Source: Candidatus Zixiibacteriota bacterium
GTDB lineage: Bacteria; Zixibacteria; MSB-5A5; GN15; JAAZOE01
Direction of reading: 5' to 3'
Assembly: GCA_030588275.1 (NCBI GenBank)
Contig: JAUUYJ010000029.1
Span: forward strand, 1 to 14,642
DNA: 14,642 nucleotides
Shown: positions 1 through 7,017 of the stretch, piece after piece
Layout of the letters: every line of letters begins with the position of its first letter
Position numbering within the stretch: position 1 is the stretch's first letter
Made by a program: the position numbers and the translations under genes
Notes under the pieces: model-generated
Database searches by the model: none
What the model was told of the DNA's origin: nothing
What the model saw: only the letters and a program-made list of their open reading frames with translations

Positions 1-218
1 CCTTCAATGGCGCCAAATTCATGCAGGACACCATCTATTCTGATAGCAACAGGAGCCGCTCCCTGGATCGACGCTAAGAGTACTCTCCGGAGAGAATGGC
101 CAACGGTCGCACCGAAGCCGCGTTCCAGCGGTTCAATAACGAATCGGGCATATCCCTCATCGGTACTCGACTGATCAGTGACGATCTCCTTAGGCATCGT
201 CAGGCTTTTCCACTTCAT
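1..218 (-). CDS. rpoA: DNA-directed RNA polymerase subunit alpha, N-terminal part (cut by window edge)
   Basis: Encodes the start of the alpha subunit, whose N-terminal domain dimerises and seeds assembly of the beta and beta-prime subunits. The first 72 residues are visible, beginning MKWKSLTMPKEI, followed by the family motif around residues 35-52 (GFGATVGHSLRRVLL), where R45 matches the conserved assembly arginine of E. coli alpha. The ATG at 218 is chosen because it gives the canonical N-terminus and follows GGGGGA by about eight bases; the ATG at 226 is out of frame. The gene is 43 bases after rpsD, its usual place at the end of the alpha cluster. The rest, including the C-terminal DNA-binding domain, lies off the left edge. 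Confidence 0.96.
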   Translation of the reverse strand, partial: MKWKSLTMPKEIVTDQSSTDEGYARFVIEPLERGFGATVGHSLRRVLLASIQGAAPVAIRIDGVLHEFGAIE

Positions 219-261
219 TCGCACATCCCCCAAATAGGTTTGCGGTTATGATACAAAAAGT

Positions 262-888
262 TTACTTGGAGTATAGCTCCACTATCAACTGCTCCTGAAC
301 AGGAATCATAATCTCTTCCCGTTTCGGAAATTCCAAAAGCTCCCCTTCAAGGCTGGCTTTGTTAAGCCTGAGCCAGGGGATCTCTTCGCCACGCGATTCC
401 TTTAAGGCGATATGGATAATGTCCAGCGCTTTCGATTTCTCTTTTACCTTAATCACGTCGTTTCGTTTCACACTATACGACGGGATATCGACAATATGGC
501 CATTGATAATAAAATGACGATGCCGTATCAGCTGACGCGCCGATTTGCGGGAAGGAGCGAAGCCAAGACGAAATACAACATTGTCAAGGCGACATTCCAG
601 CATTTGTAAAAGGTTTTCGCCGGTAATTCCTTTTTTCTGCTCGGCCGCTTCAAAGTAGTTGTGGAACTGACGCTCAAGGATGCCATAAATGCGACGCACC
701 TTTTGCTTCTCCCGCAACTGATGACCATACTCGGAGACCTTTCTCCGCATATTCTGGCCATGCTGACCGGGAGCGTATCCACGCCGATCAAAGGCGCACT
801 TTTCGCTCAGGCAGCGGTTTCCTTTCAGAAACAGCTTCTCCCCTTCGCGACGACAGAGCTTACAATTCGCTTCGGTGTAACGAGCCAT
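262..888 (-). CDS. rpsD: 30S ribosomal protein S4
   Basis: S4 is a primary 16S rRNA binder that starts assembly of the 30S body and, in E. coli, represses the alpha operon. The 208-residue product has the normal length. C9, C12, C26 and C31 form the zinc site of the 'C+' type of S4. An S4 RNA-binding domain spans roughly residues 98-160, with the family signature near 101-126 (begins LDNVVFRLGF). The ATG start follows AAGGA at a seven-base spacing. It sits between rpsK (42-base gap) and rpoA. E. coli S4 lacks this four-cysteine site, so the protein resembles Bacillus/Thermus-type forms. No S4 pseudoknot target was recognised upstream of rpsM. Confidence 0.98.
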   Translation of the reverse strand: MARYTEANCKLCRREGEKLFLKGNRCLSEKCAFDRRGYAPGQHGQNMRRKVSEYGHQLREKQKVRRIYGILERQFHNYFEAAEQKKGITGENLLQMLECRLDNVVFRLGFAPSRKSARQLIRHRHFIINGHIVDIPSYSVKRNDVIKVKEKSKALDIIHIALKESRGEEIPWLRLNKASLEGELLEFPKREEIMIPVQEQLIVELYSK

Positions 889-930
889 ACATCTATCCTT
901 ACATCTAAGTTTACATTCTAAAGCGTCAAC

Positions 931-1323
931 TTATACACGACGACGCTTGGGAGGACGACAACCGTTATGTGGAATCGGTGTAACATCCTTAATACTAATA
1001 ACATCCAGACCGGCGGCGGAAATTGACCGAATGGCCGCTTCCCGGCCCGATCCCGGACCTTTTACCAAAATCTCAACCTTGCGCATGCCCATATCAAGGA
1101 CCTCTTTGGCCGAAAGGGCCGAGGCTTGTTGCGCCGCAAATGGTGTCGATTTTTTGGAGCCTTTGAATCCAACCCGTCCGGCTGAACTCCACGAAAGCAC
1201 CTTCCCCTTGGGGTCGGTAATTGATATCAGAGTATTGTTAAAAGATGCCTTGATATGCACCACTCCGACCGCATCAACCTTCCGCGATTTCTTTTTTACT
1301 TTTCTTTTTTTTGGTTCAGCCAC
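931..1323 (-). CDS. rpsK: 30S ribosomal protein S11
   Basis: S11 lies on the 30S platform beside the E-site mRNA and contacts S7 and S18. The 130-residue product carries the family core from about residue 20 (VHIKASFNNTLISITD) to the conserved C-terminus ending CRPPKRRRV. The N-terminal 15 residues are very lysine-rich. The start is set at GTG 1323: AGAGG at 1330-1334 is six bases upstream, whereas the in-frame TTG at 1329 would abut that site directly. The lysine codons near the start create a run of eight A residues on the coding strand (1305-1312). It follows rpsM by 27 bases. Confidence 0.96.
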   Translation of the reverse strand: MAEPKKRKVKKKSRKVDAVGVVHIKASFNNTLISITDPKGKVLSWSSAGRVGFKGSKKSTPFAAQQASALSAKEVLDMGMRKVEILVKGPGSGREAAIRSISAAGLDVISIKDVTPIPHNGCRPPKRRRV

Positions 1324-1329
1324 AGTCAA

Positions 1330-1334
1330 CCTCT
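1330..1334 (-). promoter_or_regulatory. Shine-Dalgarno site deciding the GTG start of rpsK
   Basis: Coding-strand AGAGG is followed by six bases and then GTG at 1323-1321. The in-frame TTG at 1329 directly abuts the site and is therefore an unlikely start. Confidence 0.75.
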
Positions 1335-1350
1335 TTATAAATCCGAGTCA

Positions 1351-1734
1351 TTATTTGGCACCCGGTGTTTTCTTTCTGCCGGCCACGGTCCGTTTCGGGC
1401 CTTTGCGCGTCCGGGCGTTGGTTTTGGACCTTTGTCCGTTACACGGCAGTCCGCGGCGATGCCGCAACCCGCGATACGATCCGATATCGATAAGCCTTTT
1501 GATGTTCATCGCTAATTCACCACGCAGATGACCTTCTACTTTATAGTCAGACTCAATGTTCGTGCGCAGTTTGATGACATCTTCTTCAGTCAAATTATTC
1601 ACGCGCATATCCGGGTCAACGCCGGTAACGGCAAGAATTTTCTTAGCCGATGTGGGACCGATCCCAAATATGTATGTTAACGCGATCTCGATCCGTTTGG
1701 TACGCGGAAGTTCTACTCCAGCTATACGAGCCAA
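1351..1734 (-). CDS. rpsM: 30S ribosomal protein S13
   Basis: S13 sits in the 30S head, touches P-site tRNA with its basic C-terminal tail, and bridges to L5 and 23S rRNA. The 127-residue product begins MARIAGVELPRTKRIEIAL, has the helix-two-turn-helix region near residues 15-60, the signature near 86-99 (GSYRGLRHRRGLPCNG) and a Lys/Arg-rich end. The start is TTG at 1734: it gives the canonical N-terminus and is five bases after a perfect AGGAGG. The only nearby upstream ATG is out of frame. It follows rpmJ by 26 bases, the standard alpha-cluster order. Confidence 0.97.
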   Translation of the reverse strand: MARIAGVELPRTKRIEIALTYIFGIGPTSAKKILAVTGVDPDMRVNNLTEEDVIKLRTNIESDYKVEGHLRGELAMNIKRLIDIGSYRGLRHRRGLPCNGQRSKTNARTRKGPKRTVAGRKKTPGAK

Positions 1735-1739
1735 TTACG

Positions 1740-1745
1740 CCTCCT
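1740..1745 (-). promoter_or_regulatory. perfect Shine-Dalgarno site for the TTG start of rpsM
   Basis: Coding-strand AGGAGG with a five-base spacer before TTG 1734-1732. A perfect site here supports use of the rare TTG codon. Confidence 0.85.
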
Positions 1746-1760
1746 GTATATCATTTCTGT

Positions 1761-1874
1761 TTATCCCTGTCTCTGTTTGTGACGAGGGTTGATACAGATT
1801 ATTCTCAATATTCCTCGGCGGCGCACGATTTTGCACTTATCGCACCGCTTTTTCAATGATGATCTTACTTTCAT
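1761..1874 (-). CDS. rpmJ: 50S ribosomal protein L36
   Basis: L36 is the smallest 50S protein and binds 23S rRNA near the L16/helix 89-91 region. Reading the minus strand from ATG 1874 gives a 37-residue product, MKVRSSLKKRCDKCK followed by VRRRG and ending PRHKQRQG. C11, C14, C27 and H32 form the C-C-C-H zinc-binding set of the 'C+' form. GAGG lies seven bases before the ATG. It is placed between infA (29-base gap) and rpsM (26-base gap), exactly where rpmJ is expected. The gene is very short and easily missed by ORF length filters. Confidence 0.96.
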   Translation of the reverse strand: MKVRSSLKKRCDKCKIVRRRGILRIICINPRHKQRQG

Positions 1875-1892
1875 CTCAAAACCTCAAATCCT

Positions 1893-1926
1893 GAATAACC
1901 GTCCTACTTGTGACGGTAGGTTATTC
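1893..1926 (-). other. inverted repeat spanning the infA stop codon and infA-rpmJ gap
   Basis: An 8-base arm at 1893-1900 (GAATAACC) is perfectly complementary to 1919-1926, with an 18-base loop. An alternative pairing uses 1898-1903 with 1912-1917 (six pairs, eight-base loop) plus five outer pairs across a four-base bulge. The right-hand arm is fixed by the last infA codons; the left-hand arm is in non-coding sequence. No T-tract follows in the transcribed direction, so it is not a classical terminator. A role in mRNA stability or in spacing expression is possible but unproven. Confidence 0.45.
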
Positions 1927-2122
1927 TGCCTCGCGTCAAATCATATGGTGACAATTCCAAGCTGACTCGGTCGCCTGGCAGAATTTTTATAAAGTGCATC
2001 CGCATCTTTCCCGATATATGAGCCAAAACAACATGGCCATTTTCAAGCTCTACCTTAAACATAGCATTGGGTAACGGTTCTAAAACCTTTCCCTCCGCCT
2101 GAATGACATCCTCTTTGGCCAT
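1904..2122 (-). CDS. infA: translation initiation factor IF-1
   Basis: IF-1 occupies the A site of the 30S subunit during initiation and cooperates with IF-2 and IF-3. The 72-residue product is a single S1-like OB-fold of canonical length, starting MAKEDVIQAEGKVLE and ending RGRITYRHK, with the conserved motif HISGKMR near residues 35-41. The ATG at 2122 follows map by eight bases, and AAGGA overlapping the map stop codon serves as its ribosome binding site, suggesting translational coupling. The stop is TAG. Location after map and before rpmJ is typical of many non-proteobacterial genomes. Confidence 0.98.
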   Translation of the reverse strand: MAKEDVIQAEGKVLEPLPNAMFKVELENGHVVLAHISGKMRMHFIKILPGDRVSLELSPYDLTRGRITYRHK

Positions 2123-2130
2123 ATGTTTCC

Positions 2131-2889
2131 TTATACCACCGTTAAAATATCCGGACCGTTTTCGGTAATTGCCACCGTATGCTCAAAATGAGCCGAAGGC
2201 AAACCGTCCGAAGTGACCGTCGTCCAGCCATCAGGTTTGAAACTAATCTTATAATCGCCAACGTTAACCATCGGTTCAATCGCTAAGACCAATCCTTTTT
2301 TCAGAACCGGTCCGGTTCCGGCAACGCCGAAATTATAGACCTGTGGGTCTTCATGCATCTTGCGACCAATTCCATGTCCAACCATATCGCGAACGACTGA
2401 AAATCCATTTTCTTCAACAACCGCCTGAATTGCCGCAGAAATATCCCCCAAACGATTACCATTTTGGGCTTTTTCGATTCCAGCATTAAGGGCTTCAAGC
2501 GTTACATCCATAAGTTTCTTTTTGGTCTCGTTAATTTCACCAACGGCAAAAGTCTTGGCACCATCACCATAATAACCATCTTTGAACGTGCCAACATCAA
2601 TCGAGATGATATCACCGTCGCGCAGTTCGCGGTTTGATGGGATACCATGAACAACCACTTCGTCAATTGAGGCACAGATTGAGGAAGGAAAAACATTCCC
2701 ACCAACCCGGTAACCCTTAAAAGCCGGCTCGGCACCGCGACTTCTGATATGATCTTCGGCAATGCTATCCAACTCAGCGGTCGTAATTCCGGCAACTACC
2801 TTCTCAGCCATCAGTTGATGAACTTCGGCCACGATCTTTCCCGCTTCGCGCATAATCTCAATCTCTCTGTCTGATTTCAGCTCAACCAT
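2131..2889 (-). CDS. map: type I methionine aminopeptidase
   Basis: Removes the initiator methionine from nascent proteins at the ribosome exit when the second residue is small. The 252-residue product has the pita-bread fold without an N-terminal extension (type Ia). All five metal ligands are present: D98, D109, H172, E205 and E236. The substrate-side histidines H81 (in VHGIP) and H179 are also present. The ATG overlaps the adk stop by one base (TAATG), so translation is probably coupled to adk. The position in the operon matches its action on newly made chains. Confidence 0.97.
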   Translation of the reverse strand: MVELKSDREIEIMREAGKIVAEVHQLMAEKVVAGITTAELDSIAEDHIRSRGAEPAFKGYRVGGNVFPSSICASIDEVVVHGIPSNRELRDGDIISIDVGTFKDGYYGDGAKTFAVGEINETKKKLMDVTLEALNAGIEKAQNGNRLGDISAAIQAVVEENGFSVVRDMVGHGIGRKMHEDPQVYNFGVAGTGPVLKKGLVLAIEPMVNVGDYKISFKPDGWTTVTSDGLPSAHFEHTVAITENGPDILTVV

Positions 2890-3539
2890 TATGCGCTAAC
2901 TTTCAATCCTTCTACAATGCGGGCAAAAACTTCATCCTGACTGCCCACCCCATCCACTTCCAGCAAAATTGCTTTCTCGCGGTAATGACCTTCGATAGGC
3001 ATCGTCTGTTCTTTATAAACGGCCAACCGATTCTTCACAACCTCAGGTTCGTCATCGTGACGGCGCGCTAATTTGCCACCACACTTATCACAAACAGATT
3101 CCTGCTTTGGCATCTTGGCTGGATAATTAAATCCCGCCTGGCATTCGGAGCAAGACATCCGCCCTGATAATCTTTTAATAATCTCATCATCATCGACTAT
3201 CAAAAGAACTGCTTTATCAATAGTCAATCCAACTCTTTCAAAAATGGCATCAATCGCCATCGCCTGAGGAATTGTACGGGGAAATCCATCAAGGATAAAA
3301 CCTCGATCAAGGTCTCCGTTTTGTTGTTTTTCACCAATCAATCCGATTAAAATTTCATCTGGAACCAGATCACCAGCATCCATAAAAGACTTCGCTTTTA
3401 ATCCAAGCTCGGTCCCTTCTTTGACCGCCGCGCGAAGCATATCGCCAGTGGACAGATGCAAACAATTGATCTTTTGTGCCAAGCGAGCGGCTTGCGTTCC
3501 TTTGCCCGAACCTGGCACTCCCAGAAAAATCAAATTCAT
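2889..3539 (-). CDS. adk: adenylate kinase with zinc-binding LID
   Basis: Catalyses ATP + AMP = 2 ADP in the cytoplasm. The 216-residue product has the P-loop GVPGSGKGT at residues 7-15, the AMP-site DGFPRT at 84-89, and a long-form LID with C130, C133, C150 and C153. These four cysteines match the zinc ligands known from Bacillus stearothermophilus adenylate kinase. The arginine-rich region before DDEPEVVKNRL at about 162-172 is also conserved. The ATG shares one base with the secY stop (TAATG), and the gene likewise overlaps map, so the three form a tightly coupled block. Confidence 0.98.
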   Translation of the reverse strand: MNLIFLGVPGSGKGTQAARLAQKINCLHLSTGDMLRAAVKEGTELGLKAKSFMDAGDLVPDEILIGLIGEKQQNGDLDRGFILDGFPRTIPQAMAIDAIFERVGLTIDKAVLLIVDDDEIIKRLSGRMSCSECQAGFNYPAKMPKQESVCDKCGGKLARRHDDEPEVVKNRLAVYKEQTMPIEGHYREKAILLEVDGVGSQDEVFARIVEGLKVSA

Positions 3540-4885
3540 TAGTACGATCTCCCCCGGATGCGACCTTTTTTCATAAACCCGTCATAATGACGCATCAACA
3601 GGTGCGATTCAACCTGTTGCAAGGTATCCAAAGCAACACCAACGATAATCAAAAGGCCGGTACCACCAAAGAAGTACCCCACTTGGATCTGTTCAATCAG
3701 AACCCAGGGCAAAATCGCGATAGACGCAAAGAATAGTGCACCAGGTAAAGTGATACGGGTTAAGATCCGTTCAATATACTCGGCCGTCCGTTTACCCGGC
3801 CTGATACCGGGAATGAATCCGCCATTTTTGCGCATGTTATCAGCCAGATCAATCGGGTTGAAAACCAAAGCGGTGTAGAAGTAGGCAAAAAAGACGATTA
3901 TCGTACCATAAATTATCGAGTAAACCAGATCACCAGGTCGGAGCCAGTCAGAAATAATATTCTGCATCCATTCCACATTAGGGAATATCTGGGCCACCGT
4001 TGCCGGAGCAAACATGATTGACTGGGCAAAGATGATCGGGATAACACCAGCCGAGTTCACCGACAAAGGAAGGTGCGTCGTCTGACCACCATAAACTTTT
4101 CGTCCCACAATTTTCTTGGGATACTGCACCGGAATCCGGCGTTGGCCACGTGTAACAATGATCACAGCCGCGATCACAAGAAGCATCATCGACAACATAA
4201 ATAACTGCTCAACGATAAAATTAATACCGATCTGATTTGAAAAACCTCGTAAGATATCGGTATCACCACCGGAGATCACCTCGACAACCGCTTGCGGGAA
4301 GCGGGCAATGATTCCGACAAAGATAATCATCGAAATACCGTTGCCGATGCCTCGCTCGGTTATCTGCTCACCCAGCCACATGATAAAGATCGTTCCACAG
4401 GTAAAGGTCAATATAGTCAAGGGGATAAACAACCAGCTTTCCATTACAACTGCTGGTTGCCCATTGTTATTGGCGATATTTAAAAGGAACATGGCCGTTC
4501 CATAAGCCTGCATGGATGCAATAGCAACCGTTCCATAACGGGTGTATTGGGTAATTTTCCGACGCCCCTCTTCCCCTTCTTTTTGCAACTTTTGGATAAA
4601 CGGAATAACCGCACCCAACAACTGCATAATAATCGAAGCGGAGATGTAAGGCATAATACCGAGAGCGAAGATAGTTGCTTTCATAAACGCTCCGCCGGCA
4701 AACATGTCAAACATTCCCAAAAGGTTGTTCTCCTGCCCACCAAAGAATGAAGACAAAACGGAGGCGTCGATCCCAGGTGTGGGGATATGTCCACCAATGC
4801 GGTAAACGATCAAAATACCCAGAGTAAAGAGAATCCTCTTCCTGAGTTCTTCGATTTTGAATATTGATTGAAAAGTCCCTAACAC
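3539..4885 (-). CDS. secY: preprotein translocase channel subunit SecY
   Basis: Forms the membrane channel through which SecA-driven or ribosome-bound chains cross or enter the inner membrane. The 448-residue product has about ten membrane segments, roughly at residues 17-32, 68-93, 115-137, 152-172, 181-203, 222-244, 273-295, 320-343, 374-396 and 401-421. The plug region lies near 50-66. The signature LGEQITERGIGNGIS is at 171-185, and the cytoplasmic C5 loop motif GFIPGIRPG at 356-364 contains the SecA-contacting arginine (R362). The start is GTG directly after the rplO stop; the frame is closed upstream by that same stop, and the product begins MLGTFQSIFKIEELRKR, the family-standard N-terminus. 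Confidence 0.97.
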   Translation of the reverse strand: MLGTFQSIFKIEELRKRILFTLGILIVYRIGGHIPTPGIDASVLSSFFGGQENNLLGMFDMFAGGAFMKATIFALGIMPYISASIIMQLLGAVIPFIQKLQKEGEEGRRKITQYTRYGTVAIASMQAYGTAMFLLNIANNNGQPAVVMESWLFIPLTILTFTCGTIFIMWLGEQITERGIGNGISMIIFVGIIARFPQAVVEVISGGDTDILRGFSNQIGINFIVEQLFMLSMMLLVIAAVIIVTRGQRRIPVQYPKKIVGRKVYGGQTTHLPLSVNSAGVIPIIFAQSIMFAPATVAQIFPNVEWMQNIISDWLRPGDLVYSIIYGTIIVFFAYFYTALVFNPIDLADNMRKNGGFIPGIRPGKRTAEYIERILTRITLPGALFFASIAILPWVLIEQIQVGYFFGGTGLLIIVGVALDTLQQVESHLLMRHYDGFMKKGRIRGRSY

Positions 4886-5332
4886 TTAGGCCACCTCAAC
4901 CTTTCCCCCGGCTTTTTCGATTTTTTCTCGCGCGGTTTTTGAAACCTTATCAACCTTAATAGTCAGAGAAGCTTCGATCTGACCCTGCCCGAGAATTTTA
5001 ACCGGTTTATCCTGAGACTTGATACGTCCATGTTTTTTCAAAACCTCTGCGGTAATCGGCGCATCGGTCGGAAGGCCTTCCAACCCGAAGAGATTAACAA
5101 TTTGATACTCCTGCCTGAAGATATTTTTGAAACCGCGTTTGGGCAACCGCAAATGCAGAGGCATTTGCCCACCCTGCATCCAAGCCTGGATCGAGCGTCC
5201 CGATCCGGAGCGAGACCGTTGTCCACCGTGACCCCGAGTAGAAGTCTTGCCGTGCCCCGATCCGGGACCGCGGCCAACCCGTTTCCTCTTTTTGGTTGAA
5301 CCGGGTGCTGGTTTTAAATTCGAAAGTTCCAT
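4886..5332 (-). CDS. rplO: 50S ribosomal protein L15
   Basis: L15 is a late-assembly 50S protein that threads a long basic N-terminal extension through 23S rRNA. The 148-residue product starts MELSNLKPAPGSTKKRKRVG and has the Gly/Arg-rich region near residues 20-52 with repeated GxGxGHGKTS/GGQRSRSG motifs, then a globular C-terminal domain ending GKVEVA. ATG at 5332 follows AGGA by seven bases. The stop codon is immediately followed by the secY GTG, and the secY ribosome binding site lies inside the last rplO codons. Confidence 0.97.
   Translation of the reverse strand: MELSNLKPAPGSTKKRKRVGRGPGSGHGKTSTRGHGGQRSRSGSGRSIQAWMQGGQMPLHLRLPKRGFKNIFRQEYQIVNLFGLEGLPTDAPITAEVLKKHGRIKSQDKPVKILGQGQIEASLTIKVDKVSKTAREKIEKAGGKVEVA
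4892..4897 (-). promoter_or_regulatory. Shine-Dalgarno site for the GTG start of secY, inside rplO
   Basis: Coding-strand GAGGTG sits six bases before GTG 4885-4883, within the last codons of rplO. Because the rplO stop directly precedes the GTG in the same frame, no upstream start is possible. Confidence 0.85.
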
Positions 5333-5363
5333 TGTATAATCCTATCGTCTCACCAATAAACGT

Positions 5364-5549
5364 TTATGAGGAAACCTCTTCTACTTCAAGAAGAAAGCCA
5401 ACCGCTCGCACCATACCTCGGATCTGAGGTGTATCGGTATGGATAACAGATTTTCTAATCCGACCTAAGCCAAGCGCTATAATCGTGCGCCGATGCTTTT
5501 GGTTATATCCAATGGTGGAGCGCACCTGGGTAATTTTTAGTTTTGCCAT
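5364..5549 (-). CDS. rpmD: 50S ribosomal protein L30
   Basis: L30 is a small 50S protein next to 5S rRNA and the A-site finger base. The 61-residue product, starting MAKLKITQVRSTIGY and containing the conserved stretch TIIALGLGRIRKSV at about 24-37, is of normal length. It is placed between rpsE (16-base gap) and rplO (31-base gap), its usual spc-cluster position. AGGA is four bases before the ATG. L30 is missing from several bacterial lineages, so its presence is a mild taxonomic hint. Confidence 0.97.
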   Translation of the reverse strand: MAKLKITQVRSTIGYNQKHRRTIIALGLGRIRKSVIHTDTPQIRGMVRAVGFLLEVEEVSS

Positions 5550-5565
5550 TTTATCCTGCTACCTT

Positions 5566-6048
5566 TCAACCTTTTTCCCGGTATTCCATTTCCTGCTCAC
5601 GCGTCCGTAAATTAAGCAAACCATTTAAGGTCGCCTTGACAACGTTGGCAGGGTTACGGGAACCGAGAACCTTGGTCAATATATCCTGAATTCCAGCCGA
5701 CTCCAGGACCGCACGCACTCCACCACCGGCAATTACGCCGGTACCAGGAGAAGCCGGTCGGAGCATCACCCGCGTGGCGCCAAAAACACCGATGATCTGA
5801 TGCGGGATGGTCCCCTCTGTAAGAGAAATTGGAACCATAGCACGACGGGCCGCTTCGTTACCTTTGTGGATTGCACCGGCAACCTCTTTTGATTTTCCGA
5901 GACCAATACCAACCTTGCCATTGCCGTCGCCAACCGCAACTAATGCGGTAAAGGAGAACCTTCGTCCACCCTTGACAACCTTAGCAACCCGGTTAATATG
6001 GATTACCTTCTCTTGAAACTCAAGACTATCAACTTCAAATCGGGCCAA
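5566..6048 (-). CDS. rpsE: 30S ribosomal protein S5
   Basis: S5 lines the mRNA entry channel of the 30S subunit and affects decoding accuracy. The 160-residue product has the N-terminal double-stranded-RNA-binding-like domain (about 13-76, with KVVKGGRRFSF at 23-33 and GDGNGKVGIGLGKSKEV near 40-56) and the C-terminal domain with PASPGTGVIAGGGVRAV near 98-114. The start is TTG at 6048, four bases after GAGGTG (6053-6058). The GTG inside that motif is out of frame. It lies 20 bases after rplR. The stop is TGA. Confidence 0.97.
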   Translation of the reverse strand: MARFEVDSLEFQEKVIHINRVAKVVKGGRRFSFTALVAVGDGNGKVGIGLGKSKEVAGAIHKGNEAARRAMVPISLTEGTIPHQIIGVFGATRVMLRPASPGTGVIAGGGVRAVLESAGIQDILTKVLGSRNPANVVKATLNGLLNLRTREQEMEYREKG

Positions 6049-6052
6049 ATCT

Positions 6053-6058
6053 CACCTC
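6053..6058 (-). promoter_or_regulatory. Shine-Dalgarno site for the TTG start of rpsE
   Basis: Coding-strand GAGGTG, four bases before TTG 6048-6046 (six from the GAGG core). No in-frame ATG gives the conserved MARFEVDSLEF N-terminus. Confidence 0.75.
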
Positions 6059-6068
6059 GTTCTTCTGT

Positions 6069-6443
6069 TTAAATCTTTAGTCCTTTTTCACGCGCCCCGT
6101 CGGCAAGAGCCTTAACGCGGCCATGATACAAAAATCGGTTGCGGTCGAAAACGACCTGCTTGATACCTTTTTCAATAGCCAACTCGGCTATCGCCATGCC
6201 CATTTTCTTGGCCTGGACTGTCTTGGTATCTTTGGCGTCGAGTTTGCCATCCATTCCTTTCGACTTCGTCGAAAGGCCGATCAGTGTGACCTGGTTGACA
6301 TCATCAACAACTTGCACATACATGCTCTTAAGTGATCTATGGACCGTCAACCGGGGAATCGCCGCCGTACCTGAAACCTTGGCGCGCACCCGTCTCCGGC
6401 GCTTAAGTTCACGAATTTTTCTTGTCTTCACTTTGTTGGCCAT
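6069..6443 (-). CDS. rplR: 50S ribosomal protein L18
   Basis: L18 binds 5S rRNA and, with L5, anchors it in the central protuberance. The 124-residue product starts with a strongly basic segment (residues 4-22, including RELKRRRRVRAKVSG) followed by the fold typical of L18, with RLTVHRSLKSMYVQVVDD near 31-48 and the conserved FDRNRFLYHGRVKALADGAR near 99-118. ATG at 6443 is preceded by GGAG about ten bases upstream. It sits between rplF and rpsE in the canonical order. Confidence 0.97.
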   Translation of the reverse strand: MANKVKTRKIRELKRRRRVRAKVSGTAAIPRLTVHRSLKSMYVQVVDDVNQVTLIGLSTKSKGMDGKLDAKDTKTVQAKKMGMAIAELAIEKGIKQVVFDRNRFLYHGRVKALADGAREKGLKI

Positions 6444-6466
6444 CTTAAATCAACTCCACAAATTTG

Positions 6467-7006
6467 TTAGGCAGCGGTCTTTCCGGCTTTACGACGGACA
6501 TGCTCACCCTCGTACCTGATTCCCTTACCTTTGTAAGGCTCCGGTTTACGCAACGCCCGAATCCTGTCAGCGGTCAATCCGACCAACTCTTTACTTATTC
6601 CTGAAACGGTAATGACATTAGTTTTGGGTACATACTCAAGGGTGATTTCATCGGGAGGCTTGACCAGAATCTGATGCGAAAAACCCAGATTCAAAACCAA
6701 ATTCTTACCCTTCATCTCACCACGATACCCAACCCCGATCATTTCCAGTTTTTTTGCATAACCAACAGTTACGCCAATCACCATATTCTGAATCAAGGCA
6801 CGAGTCAAACCATGCAACCCACGATGAAATCCGAGATCAGAAGAACGGGTGATAACGACACTATCGTCATTGACAACAATCGTCATATACTCATGAAACG
6901 TCCTCGTCAGAGTTCCCTTCGGACCGCTAACGGTCAAAGTGAGCCCATCCTGAGTTATCTTGACTCCGTCCGGAATGACAACCGGCTGTTTTCCTATGCG
7001 CGACAT
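6467..7006 (-). CDS. rplF: 50S ribosomal protein L6
   Basis: L6 lies near the GTPase-factor site and the sarcin-ricin loop of the 50S subunit. The 179-residue product has two tandem L6-fold domains, about 1-82 and 83-175, starting MSRIGKQPVVIPDGVK, with the C-terminal signature PEPYKGKGIRYEGEHVRRKAG near 154-174. The ATG at 7006 follows a TAAGGAG in which the rpsH stop codon overlaps the ribosome binding site. This arrangement suggests coupling of rplF translation to termination on rpsH. Confidence 0.98.
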   Translation of the reverse strand: MSRIGKQPVVIPDGVKITQDGLTLTVSGPKGTLTRTFHEYMTIVVNDDSVVITRSSDLGFHRGLHGLTRALIQNMVIGVTVGYAKKLEMIGVGYRGEMKGKNLVLNLGFSHQILVKPPDEITLEYVPKTNVITVSGISKELVGLTADRIRALRKPEPYKGKGIRYEGEHVRRKAGKTAA

Positions 7007-7017
7007 ATTATTGCTCC

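Noticed and set aside
901..929. TTGACG in the rpsK-rpsD gap as a -35 element
   Set aside because: The best -10 at a 15-17 base distance matches only three of six consensus bases.
1324..1329. TTG at 1329 as the start of rpsK
   Set aside because: It directly abuts the Shine-Dalgarno AGAGG, leaving no spacer; the GTG at 1323 has a six-base spacer.
947..1531. 194-codon plus-strand open frame antisense to rpsK and rpsM
   Set aside because: Fully covered by two conserved ribosomal genes; no ribosome binding site or domain supports it.
2331..2340. TATAAT on the minus strand inside map
   Set aside because: No -35 match upstream and within coding sequence.
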